Source of the DNA: an uncultured Eubacteriales bacterium
GTDB lineage: Bacteria > Bacillota > Clostridia > Oscillospirales > Oscillospiraceae
DNA: 10,738 nucleotides
NCBI GenBank assembly: GCA_900546075.1
Contig: URBH01000061.1
Span: 1-10,738 of the forward strand
Reading direction: 5' to 3'
Each line of letters begins with the position of its first letter. Within the stretch, counting starts at the first letter, position 1. The notes under the pieces were generated by a model. It made no database searches and was not told where the DNA came from. It saw nothing but the letters and a program-made list of their open reading frames with translations. The position numbers and the translations under genes are program-made. Below are positions 1 through 6,042 of the stretch, piece by piece.

Positions 1-323
1 CCCGCCTGCCTGCCCGGCCACCGCAGCAGCAGCGCCCGGTCGGGAAGCTGCCGGAAGGTGCAGGCGGCGAACACATTGGGGTACAGGGTGGGCAGCAGGG
101 AGATCAGCTTCTGAAATTCTCCCTCATCCTCTAAAGAATGGTCGTTGTAGGACACAGTTTTGCAGCGAACCAGCTGGGAGAGGGAATCCACGGCGGCGTC
201 CTTGTCAAAGGCGATTTCTTCCTTGGTGACCGCGGGCTGGGGCTTGGGACGGAAGCGGATGGTGCGGACGGCGACCACGGCAATGAATGCGGCGAGAACC
301 GCGAGAATCCAATATCCGATCAT
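1..323 (-). CDS. M20 family metallopeptidase, N-terminal part (cut by window edge)
   Basis: Reading leftward from an ATG at 321-323, the frame stays open for 107 codons to the window edge, so only the N-terminus is present. Residues 2-19 form a hydrophobic helix (MIGYWILAVLAAFIAVVAV), a signal anchor or single membrane segment. Next comes a charged linker and then a segment typical of the start of M20 zinc peptidases: an AVDSLSQLVRCKTVSY stretch, a region on emptying down to a core chain (EFQKLISLLPTLYP), and RALLLRWPG just before the point where the first zinc-binding histidine motif would follow. The zinc ligands lie outside the window, so activity cannot be judged. The start is supported by an AGAGGAG site upstream. 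The stop codon of the preceding membrane gene is 2 bases before the ATG, so the two are in one operon. The family hydrolyses peptides or N-acyl amino acids; the substrate here is unknown. Confidence 0.8.
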   Translation of the reverse strand, partial: MIGYWILAVLAAFIAVVAVRTIRFRPKPQPAVTKEEIAFDKDAAVDSLSQLVRCKTVSYNDHSLEDEGEFQKLISLLPTLYPNVFAACTFRQLPDRALLLRWPGRQA

Positions 324-325
324 GT

Positions 326-991
326 TTACAGAACTCCTCTCTTATAAAGCAGCCGGGAAACGGCAATGGTGAACAGCACGCTCACCGGAACCATAATGCC
401 CACGGTACCGGCGTTCAGGGCAGGGACGAAGATGAACAGAATCAGCATCAGCACCACCGGCGCCACGGCGATTTTCCAGTTCCGGCTGACGAAGGCCACG
501 CCCAAGCCACCGAACAGGGCGGGCAGCATCTGGGCAAAGGCCGGTTCCAGCACCGGCGCTTCCAGAACGGGGGTCAGGGGGACGATGAGAATCACGCCGA
601 GGATGATAATGACGGTGGTGACAATGGAGGACGTGGCAATGGCGATGGTGGAGATGATCTCGCCCTCCTCAGAGTTGGCGCTGACGTTGTTCTGCTCCAG
701 AGCGTTGATGGCGCAGGGGAGCTTCAGATTGGAGATGTTGCCGGTGACGAAGCTGAGGTAGGAGCCGCCCGCGCCCAGCATGGGAACGAAGGTAACGGTT
801 TCAATGACGCCCACCGCCCAGTACATGGGCGCGGTGGCAATCAGACCCACCACCAGCGCGCCCCAGTCGGGGGCGGCGCCGAACAGGGCGGCCACCGTCA
901 GGGGAAAGGCCAGCAGCAGAATCATCACGGAAATATTCCAGATGGTGCCGCTGCGGTGAACGGAGTCGATGTAGCTAAGCTTCTTTTTCAT
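326..991 (-). CDS. Conserved multi-pass membrane protein, partner of the DUF5058-like protein
   Basis: A 221-residue inner-membrane protein of unknown function. Hydrophobic segments are visible at about residues 18-38, 43-63, 112-136, 152-169, 172-190 and 195-214. Between the second and third lies a conserved-looking loop with GAGGSYLSFVTGN and an acidic stretch (NSEEGE, 106-111), which could be a re-entrant or substrate-contact region. Proteins like this are sometimes labelled small-conductance mechanosensitive channel by automatic pipelines, but I see no MscS-like domain, so I would not carry that name over. The start has a perfect TAAGGAGGT ribosome binding site (998-1006), and the stop codon of the upstream gene is the TAA of that site, so translation of the two is probably coupled. 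A peptidase follows 2 bases after the stop. A transport role for the pair is an inference from context only. Confidence 0.75.
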   Translation of the reverse strand: MKKKLSYIDSVHRSGTIWNISVMILLLAFPLTVAALFGAAPDWGALVVGLIATAPMYWAVGVIETVTFVPMLGAGGSYLSFVTGNISNLKLPCAINALEQNNVSANSEEGEIISTIAIATSSIVTTVIIILGVILIVPLTPVLEAPVLEPAFAQMLPALFGGLGVAFVSRNWKIAVAPVVLMLILFIFVPALNAGTVGIMVPVSVLFTIAVSRLLYKRGVL

Positions 992-1003
992 GTGGTTACC
1001 TCC

Positions 1004-1753
1004 TTAACCCAGCCACGCGGTGAGGGGAATGGCGGAGGCCATGCCCAGCACCAGGGAAATGGGCAGCGCATAGTCGTTGACCCACGCCCACTTGAGCTTT
1101 TTCATGAGCAGCCCACAGACCACCATGATTGCGGCGGATACCGCCATGACGCACACCGGGACAAGTCCGGAGGTGGCGGCATAATCCCCCGGCGTCCACA
1201 GGCGGGAGAAATCGCAGAATACGTAGCCCAGGAACGCGGAGATCATGCCGATAAACATGGCATTCTGGAAAATATCCGCCCATTTGGCGTCCCGGTTTTC
1301 CAGAACGGTCATGCCCCGCAGCAGCCTTTTGCCGATGACAGGCACCAGCCAGATGCCCACCATGATGGACAGGGTCATCACCAGGGCAATGTTGACGTAT
1401 TGCTGGGCGGTCAGGGCGCTGATTTTGCCCAGCTCTAAGCCCATGGCGCTGACGGCGTTGGATGCCGCGATGGCCTCATAGCTCAATGAGCCGACCACGC
1501 TCAGCCGCAGCCAGGGCAGGGGAATGCCCAGACTTTTGCTTAAGGTAATGACGCTGATGACGATGGACACGGCCGGGGCAATGGTGAACAGCGCGGCGGT
1601 TTTGACGGTTTTTTTGATTTTGGCCTGATCCATGCCAATCTCCTTACTGCGGCGCAGAGCCTTAATAAGGAAGAAAACCGACTGTGCCAGAACCACGGCG
1701 ATCAGGATTCCGGCGAGCAGGTAAAGCACCGGATGGTTGACGCTGAATTCCAT
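1004..1753 (-). CDS. DUF5058-like integral membrane protein
   Basis: A 249-residue polytopic membrane protein that I match from memory to the DUF5058 family, which has no known biochemical function. Hydrophobic segments lie at about residues 9-30, 51-72, 118-138, 162-182, 194-218 and 226-247. A conserved-looking, weakly hydrophobic stretch (about 84-108, with SYEAIAASNAVSAMG) may form a re-entrant loop. A basic cytoplasmic loop (KALRRSKE, 31-38) follows the first segment. The ATG at 1751-1753 has an AGGAGGTG-like site (CGGAGGTG) 6 bases upstream and sits about 22 bases downstream of a predicted transcription start, so it is the first gene of the operon. It is followed 12 bases later by a second membrane protein and then an M20 peptidase. 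A two-subunit importer feeding the peptidase is plausible but unproven. Confidence 0.75.
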   Translation of the reverse strand: MEFSVNHPVLYLLAGILIAVVLAQSVFFLIKALRRSKEIGMDQAKIKKTVKTAALFTIAPAVSIVISVITLSKSLGIPLPWLRLSVVGSLSYEAIAASNAVSAMGLELGKISALTAQQYVNIALVMTLSIMVGIWLVPVIGKRLLRGMTVLENRDAKWADIFQNAMFIGMISAFLGYVFCDFSRLWTPGDYAATSGLVPVCVMAVSAAIMVVCGLLMKKLKWAWVNDYALPISLVLGMASAIPLTAWLG

Positions 1754-1782
1754 GGAAACACCTCCGAAGAAAAGATGGTTTC

Positions 1783-1811
1783 ATTATAGCACGGCGCTGT
1801 TCCCGAAACAA
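1783..1811 (-). promoter_or_regulatory. Sigma-A-type extended -10 promoter of the membrane pair/peptidase operon
   Basis: On the minus strand a perfect TATAAT (1783-1788) is preceded by TGC, giving an extended -10. A TTGTTT -35-like box (1806-1811) lies 17 bases further upstream. The expected start of transcription is near 1776, leaving a leader of about 22 bases that contains the ribosome binding site. The -35 box ends 6 bases before the large palindrome begins, so this promoter reads away from that element. Confidence 0.75.
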
Positions 1812-1817
1812 GAAGCA

Positions 1818-2026
1818 ATCCGACAGAAAAGAAGGGAAACTCTGAATAAATCGTCTGCGGCTGTGAGCGGATCTTTTTCGCCCATTCTTCCGTATCGAAA
1901 ACGGGAAATACATACAGTATTCCTCCGCTTTCGATACTTCGACTGGCCGAAAAATCTCTCACTCACAGCTCTTGCCGATTTAATCAGAGCTTCCGAAGAT
2001 TTCCTGCTTGCTATTTTCCGTCGGAT
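1818..2026. repeat. Imperfect palindrome of about 209 bp between divergent genes (candidate MITE-like element)
   Basis: Nested inverted repeats share one centre near 1914-1915. From the centre outward they are AATAC/GTATT (1907-1911, 1917-1921), GTATCGAAA/TTTCGATAC (1892-1900, 1929-1937; perfect), CCA/TGG (1882-1884, 1944-1946), TTTTTCG/CGAAAAA (1874-1880, 1948-1954), GCTGTGAG/CTCACAGC (1860-1867, 1962-1969; perfect), a 14-bp arm with one mismatch (1840-1853, 1976-1989), GGAAA/TTTCC (1835-1839, 2000-2004), and terminal 13-bp arms with one mismatch (1818-1830, 2014-2026). The right arm has a small extra insertion containing CTTCCGAAG. The region is visibly more AT-rich than the genes around it, has no convincing ORF, and no clear target-site duplication. 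Together with the two promoters it accounts for most of the 315-base gene-free stretch 1754-2068. The inverted repeat itself is seen directly; calling it a mobile remnant is inference. Confidence 0.7.
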
Positions 2027-2036
2027 AAGGTAAAAT
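2008..2036 (+). promoter_or_regulatory. Sigma-A-type promoter of the DUF1846 gene
   Basis: A TTGCTA -35 box (2008-2013) and a TAAAAT -10 box (2031-2036) are separated by 17 bases. Transcription should start near 2043, giving a leader of about 26 bases with the ribosome binding site AAGAGG at 2055-2060. The -35 box lies inside the right arm of the palindrome and the -10 box just outside it. Confidence 0.7.
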
Positions 2037-2068
2037 GGTGGGGAGTTTTTGGGAAAGAGGCAACGGAA

Positions 2069-3535
2069 ATGACAAAAGTGGCGTTTGATAACAACAAGTA
2101 CCTGCAAATGCAGTCCGCCCACATCCGGGAGCGCATTGCCCAGTTTGGCGGCAAGCTGTACCTGGAATTCGGGGGCAAGCTATATGACGACAACCATGCT
2201 TCCCGCGTCCTGCCGGGCTTCCGGCCGGACAGCAAGCTGCGGATGCTGCTGCAGCTGAAGGATCAGGTGGAGATGGTGATCGTCATCAACGCCGACGATA
2301 TCGAAAAAAACAAGGTTCGCGGCGACCTGGGCATCACCTATGACCGGGATGTCATTCGCCTGATCGACATTTTCCGGGGGTTCGGCCTGTATGTTTCCAG
2401 CGTGGTGCTGACCCGCTTCCATGAGCAGGCGCTGGCGCGGGCGTTCCAGTCCCGCCTGGAGGGGCTGGGCATCCGGGTCTATCACCATTTTGAGATTCCG
2501 GGCTACCCCTCCGACACCGGACATATCGTCAGCCCTGACGGCTTCGGGAAAAACGATTACATCGAAACGACCCGGTCGCTGGTGGTGGTCACGGCCCCCG
2601 GCCCCGGCAGCGGCAAGCTGGCGACCTGCCTGAGCCAGCTGTACCACGAGCATATCCGGGGCAACACGGCGGGCTACGCCAAATTTGAGACCTTCCCCAT
2701 CTGGAACGTGCCGCTGAACCACCCGGTGAACCTGGCCTACGAGGCCGCCACGGCGGATTTGAACGACGTGAACATGATCGACCCCTTCCATCTGGAAGCC
2801 TACGGGGTCACCACCGTCAATTACAACCGGGATGTGGAGGCATTCCCCGTGCTGGTGGCGATTTTTGAGAAAATTCTGGGGCACTGCCCCTACAAATCCC
2901 CCACGGACATGGGCGTGAATATGGTGGGCAACTGCATCGTGGATGACGAAGCCGCCCGGTTTGCCTCCCGGCAGGAGATCATCCGCCGGTACTATGAGGC
3001 TCTGTGCGAGCAGAAGCAGGGCAAGGGCAGCGACGAGACGGTGCGCAAGCTGGAGCTGCTGATGAAAAAGGCCGGTGTGACCCCGGAGGAACGGAAGGTG
3101 GTTGCCCCCGCCTTGCAGCGGGCGGAGCAGACCGGCGCGCCTGCCGCCGCCATGGAGCTGCCTGACGGCACCATTGTCACCGGAAAGACCTCCGACCTTC
3201 TGGGCGCGTCTTCGGCGCTGCTGCTGAACGCGCTGAAAAAGCTGGCGGGTATGCGGGACAGCCTGCACCTGATCTCCCCGGTGGTGCTTGACCCCATCCA
3301 GCATCTGAAGGTTGACCACTTGGGCAACCGCAATCCCCGCCTCCATACCGACGAGACGCTGATCGCCCTGTCCATCTGCGCCGCCACCAACCCCATGGCG
3401 GAGCTGGCCATGGAGCAGCTGGACAAGCTGCGGGGCTGCGAGGTACATTCCTCGGTGATATTGTCCGCCGTGGACGAAAAGACCTTCAAGCGCCTGGGTG
3501 TCAACCTGACCTGCGAGCCGAGATATAAGGGATAA
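2069..3535 (+). CDS. DUF1846 (UPF0371) family protein, function unknown
   Basis: A 488-residue soluble protein that spans the usual length of the DUF1846/UPF0371 family. Recognisable family stretches are LYLEFGGKLYDDNHASR at about residues 30-46, followed by RVLPGF, and DADDIEKNK-like INADDIEKNKVRGD (73-86). A glycine-rich P-loop-like motif APGPGSGKLAT (176-186) suggests nucleotide or phosphate binding but is not a textbook Walker A kinase site. Next comes an NHPVNLAYEAATADLNDVNMIDPFH region (217-241) and a C-terminal domain with DPIQHLKVDHLGNRNPRLHTDE (408-429) and an ATNPMAELA segment. No signal peptide or membrane segment is present. The ATG has a GAAAGAGG site 8 bases upstream and its own promoter. 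It is monocistronic, ending 2 bases before a strong terminator shared with the opposing pyrimidine operon. Structures of family members are known but I know of no established reaction, so none is assigned. Confidence 0.9.
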   Translation: MTKVAFDNNKYLQMQSAHIRERIAQFGGKLYLEFGGKLYDDNHASRVLPGFRPDSKLRMLLQLKDQVEMVIVINADDIEKNKVRGDLGITYDRDVIRLIDIFRGFGLYVSSVVLTRFHEQALARAFQSRLEGLGIRVYHHFEIPGYPSDTGHIVSPDGFGKNDYIETTRSLVVVTAPGPGSGKLATCLSQLYHEHIRGNTAGYAKFETFPIWNVPLNHPVNLAYEAATADLNDVNMIDPFHLEAYGVTTVNYNRDVEAFPVLVAIFEKILGHCPYKSPTDMGVNMVGNCIVDDEAARFASRQEIIRRYYEALCEQKQGKGSDETVRKLELLMKKAGVTPEERKVVAPALQRAEQTGAPAAAMELPDGTIVTGKTSDLLGASSALLLNALKKLAGMRDSLHLISPVVLDPIQHLKVDHLGNRNPRLHTDETLIALSICAATNPMAELAMEQLDKLRGCEVHSSVILSAVDEKTFKRLGVNLTCEPRYKG

Positions 3536-3537
3536 AT

Positions 3538-3577
3538 AAAAATGCAGAATGCCGAAACAACGGCATTCTGCATTTTT
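3538..3577. terminator. Bidirectional intrinsic terminator between the DUF1846 gene and pyrB
   Basis: A perfect 17-bp stem (3538-3554 with 3561-3577) has a 6-base AAACAA loop on the plus strand. The plus-strand RNA ends in a run of six T (3573-3578). The minus-strand RNA ends in TTTTTATTTA. It starts 2 bases after the DUF1846 stop codon and 13 bases beyond the pyrB stop codon, so it should end both converging transcripts. Confidence 0.95.
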
Positions 3578-3590
3578 TGTGGGATAAAGA

Positions 3591-4673
3591 TTAGGCTCTC
3601 TGCTCGCAGTAGATGCACCTGTGGATGCCCGCGGCCTTGTCGGTGCAGCGGAACAGCTGGGGCAGCTCCTGCTCGGTTTGGGTGATGCACTTGGGGTTGC
3701 GGCAGACGCGGTCGTATTCCAGACCGGTCGTGTCAATGGCTTCCTTCATGGGATTCCGGGCGGCTTCGTCCAGAAGCTTCAGGATCAGCGCCATGCGCAT
3801 ATATTTGCCGTTCAGCGCCTGACGGAAATAGGCGGCTCTGGGGTCGTCGTCCACCCTGACGCTGATCTCGTTGACCCGGGGCAGGGGGTGCAGGACGCAC
3901 ATTTTTTCCTTCGCCAGCTTCATTTTCTCGGTATCGAGAACGTAGCTGTCCTTGAGCCGCTCGTACTCCCAGGGGTCGTCGAAGCGCTCCCGCTGGATGC
4001 GGGTCATGTACAGCACGTCAAGATCGGGCATGGCTTCCTCCAGAGAGGACACTTCCGTATAGGGAATCCCCTGATTTTCAAACACGTTGTACCGGATAAA
4101 TCCGGGAATTTTCAACTCTTCCGGGGAAATCAGAACAAATTGAATGCCCTTGTAGCGGCTCATGGCCTCAATCAGGGAGTGAACCGTCCGGCCGTATTTC
4201 AGGTCGCCGCACAATCCGATGGTGAGATTATCCAGCCGCCCCATTTCCCGGGAAATGGTCAGCAGGTCGGCAAGGGTCTGGGTGGGGTGGTTGTGGCCGC
4301 CGTCTCCGGCGTTGATGACGGGAATGGAGGCCGCCTGACTTGCCACATAGGGTGCGCCCTCCTTGGGATGGCGCATGGCGATGATGTCGGCGTAGCAGCT
4401 GACGATTTTGGCGGTATCCGCCACGCTTTCGCCCTTGGAGGCAGAGGAAGAACTGGCTTCGCTGAAGCCGATGACGCTTCCGCCCAGCTCCAGCATCGCG
4501 GCCTCAAAGCTCAGGCGGGTGCGGGTGGAGGGTTCAAAGAACAGGGTTGCCAGCTTCTTGTGGGCGCACCTGTCCCAGTAGGCTTCCGGGTGGGCAATGA
4601 TGTCCTTGGCGGTGGCGATCAGCCCATCCAGCTCGTCCACCCCTAAATCCAGAATGCTGTTGAGACTCTTCAT
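3591..4673 (-). CDS. pyrB: Aspartate carbamoyltransferase catalytic chain with fused PyrI-type zinc module
   Basis: Catalyses carbamoyl phosphate plus L-aspartate to N-carbamoyl-aspartate, the committed step of UMP synthesis, in the cytoplasm. Residues 1 to about 305 are a standard catalytic chain: FEPSTRTRLSFE (46-57, carbamoyl phosphate site), the mobile loop with SASKGES (77-83), HPTQTLADL (129-137), GRTVHSL (161-167), RIQRERF (225-231) and HPLPRVNE (262-269). The protein is 360 residues, about 50 longer than a usual PyrB. The tail has C324-x4-C329-x23-C353-x2-C356, the same spacing as the four zinc ligands of E. coli PyrI (C109, C114, C138, C141), including CIT..., then CIYCE resembling CKYCE. 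The PyrI nucleotide-binding domain is absent. The ATG overlaps the pyrE stop by 4 bases (ATGA), so translation is coupled. It is the last gene of the operon. UTP/ATP regulation of the E. coli kind is not expected. Confidence 0.97.
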   Translation of the reverse strand: MKSLNSILDLGVDELDGLIATAKDIIAHPEAYWDRCAHKKLATLFFEPSTRTRLSFEAAMLELGGSVIGFSEASSSSASKGESVADTAKIVSCYADIIAMRHPKEGAPYVASQAASIPVINAGDGGHNHPTQTLADLLTISREMGRLDNLTIGLCGDLKYGRTVHSLIEAMSRYKGIQFVLISPEELKIPGFIRYNVFENQGIPYTEVSSLEEAMPDLDVLYMTRIQRERFDDPWEYERLKDSYVLDTEKMKLAKEKMCVLHPLPRVNEISVRVDDDPRAAYFRQALNGKYMRMALILKLLDEAARNPMKEAIDTTGLEYDRVCRNPKCITQTEQELPQLFRCTDKAAGIHRCIYCEQRA

Positions 4674-5326
4674 GCCTTCGCTCCGTTCACGGCAAGATAG
4701 TTTTTGATCCGCGCCACATTCTCGTCGTTGGCGGGATTTTCTTCCAGATAGGCGATGATGTCGTACACGTCCACCACGGAGTAGACGGGGAAGCCGAATT
4801 CCTCCTCCACTTCCTCCATGGCCAGCTTTTCACCCTTGCCCCGCTCCTTCCGGTCGACCATGATGAAGGTGGCGGCGACCTTGACGCCCTCCAGATGGCG
4901 AAGAATCGCCATGCTTTCCCGGATGGCAGTCCCGGCGGTGATGACGTCCTCCACGATGACCACGTCCTCACCGGCCTTGGGGACATAGCCCACAAACACG
5001 CCGCCCTCGCCGTGATCCTTGGCTTCCTTGCGGTTGAAGAAGAAGGGAACGTCCAGCCCGTCCCGGCTCAGGGCGACGGCGGCGGACACGGCGATGGAAA
5101 TGCCCTTGTAGGCGGGGCCGTAGAGGACGGCCTTCCGCTCGCCCAGCTTTTCCCGGTAGGCGCGGGCGTAGAATTCGCCCAGGGTCGCGATTTCCTGACC
5201 GGTTTTGATCTCCCCGGCGTTGATGAAATAGGGGATTTTCCGGCCGGATTTGGCGGTGAAATCGCCGAATTTCAGCACCCCGGCCTTTTCCAGGAACTGA
5301 ATGAATTCTCTTTTGTAGCTTTCCAA
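4670..5326 (-). CDS. pyrE: Orotate phosphoribosyltransferase
   Basis: Converts orotate and PRPP to orotidine 5'-monophosphate. The preferred start is the TTG at 5324-5326, giving 218 residues, because a perfect AAGGAGG (5334-5340) lies 7 bases upstream. A TTG 7 codons earlier (5345-5347) would place that ribosome binding site inside the coding region. With this start, the flexible catalytic loop FNRKEAKDHGEGG is at about 97-109 and the PRPP-binding motif VVIVEDVITAGTA at 122-134, whose two acidic residues are those that bind magnesium-PRPP in this family. Length matches bacterial PyrE. The gene begins 17 bases after the pyrF stop and its own stop overlaps the pyrB start by 4 bases. Confidence 0.96.
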   Translation of the reverse strand: MESYKREFIQFLEKAGVLKFGDFTAKSGRKIPYFINAGEIKTGQEIATLGEFYARAYREKLGERKAVLYGPAYKGISIAVSAAVALSRDGLDVPFFFNRKEAKDHGEGGVFVGYVPKAGEDVVIVEDVITAGTAIRESMAILRHLEGVKVAATFIMVDRKERGKGEKLAMEEVEEEFGFPVYSVVDVYDIIAYLEENPANDENVARIKNYLAVNGAKA

Positions 5327-5333
5327 AATGGTT

Positions 5334-5340
5334 CCTCCTT
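5334..5340 (-). promoter_or_regulatory. Ribosome binding site that fixes the pyrE start
   Basis: AAGGAGG on the minus strand, 7 bases before the TTG at 5324-5326. Because it lies downstream of the alternative TTG at 5345-5347, it argues for the shorter protein. It overlaps the end of pyrF only by proximity (the pyrF stop is at 5344-5346). Confidence 0.85.
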
Positions 5341-5343
5341 CTT

Positions 5344-6042
5344 TCAATCGCAGAATTCCGCCACGCAGCGCTCGTAGGCGGCAACGGGGTCGGCGGCGGC
5401 GGTGATTGGGCGGCCGACCACGATGTAGTCCGAGCCGATGGCCTTGGCGGCGGCGGGTGTCATCACCCGCTTCTGGTCGCCCACATCGCCGTCGGCGAAA
5501 CGGACGCCGGGGGTCACGGTGAGGAAAGTTTTGCCGCAGCGCTCGTGTACCTTCCCCGCTTCCAGGGGGGAGCAGACCACGCCGTCCAGACCGGCATTCT
5601 TCGCCGTCTCGGCGTAGTGCATGACCACCTGGTCAATGGGTTCGTGAATGAGCAGATCGGATTCCATGGCCGCCTGATCGGTGGAGGTCAGCTGGGTCAC
5701 GGCGATCAGCAGGGGACGGGTGCCGTCCTCCCGGGTCAGACCCTCCAGCGCGGCCTTCATCATAGCGGTGGTACCGGCGGCATGGAGGTTGGTGATGTCT
5801 ACGTCCAGATTCCGCAGAACGGACATGGCCTTTTTCACGGTGTTGGGGATGTCGTGAAGCTTTAAGTCCAGAAAAATCTTGTGTCCCCGGGCTTTGATCT
5901 CCCGGACGATGGCGGGACCTTCCGCGTAGTACAGCTCCATGCCGATCTTCACGAAGGGCTTCCGGCCGGTGAATTTGTCCAGAAAAGCGAAGGTCGCCTC
6001 GGCGGATGAAAAATCGCAGGCAACAATGACGTCCTTACCCAT
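5344..6042 (-). CDS. pyrF: Orotidine 5'-phosphate decarboxylase
   Basis: Decarboxylates OMP to UMP, the last step of the de novo pathway. The 232-residue length fits the bacterial single-domain TIM-barrel form. Visible family features are ACDFS near residue 10, VKIGMELYY (31-39), the catalytic DLKLHDIPNT block with Asp59, Lys61 and Asp64, a VTPGVRF phosphate-loop segment near 178-184, and VVGRPIT (208-214) for phosphate binding. The ATG overlaps the TAA stop of pyrD by one base (TAATG), with an AGGAGG site 9 bases upstream inside the end of pyrD, so the two are translationally coupled. pyrE follows 17 bases after the stop. Confidence 0.97.
   Translation of the reverse strand: MGKDVIVACDFSSAEATFAFLDKFTGRKPFVKIGMELYYAEGPAIVREIKARGHKIFLDLKLHDIPNTVKKAMSVLRNLDVDITNLHAAGTTAMMKAALEGLTREDGTRPLLIAVTQLTSTDQAAMESDLLIHEPIDQVVMHYAETAKNAGLDGVVCSPLEAGKVHERCGKTFLTVTPGVRFADGDVGDQKRVMTPAAAKAIGSDYIVVGRPITAAADPVAAYERCVAEFCD

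Noticed and set aside
287..1438. A 383-codon plus-strand frame opposite the two membrane protein genes
   Set aside because: Extremely rich in Gly, His, Asp and Gln in a low-complexity way, and antisense to two genes with strong ribosome binding sites.
2144..2188. FGGKLY occurs twice, 8 residues apart, in the DUF1846 protein, suggesting a small tandem duplication
   Set aside because: The second copy is part of the family motif and the codons of the two copies differ; the first copy looks like a chance variant of the preceding family residues.
2180..3736. A 518-codon open frame on the minus strand opposite the DUF1846 gene
   Set aside because: It is rich in His, Gly, Gln, Arg and Val with no recognisable domain, lies antisense to a clear family protein, runs across the terminator into pyrB, and has no ribosome binding site. 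It is a by-product of GC-rich codon use.
3621..4646. A 341-codon plus-strand frame opposite pyrB
   Set aside because: The opposing pyrB matches all family motifs; this frame matches none and has no translation start signal.
5327..5347. Upstream TTG (5345-5347) as the pyrE start, giving 225 residues
   Set aside because: The perfect AAGGAGG would then be inside the coding region, and no ribosome binding site lies at a suitable distance before it.
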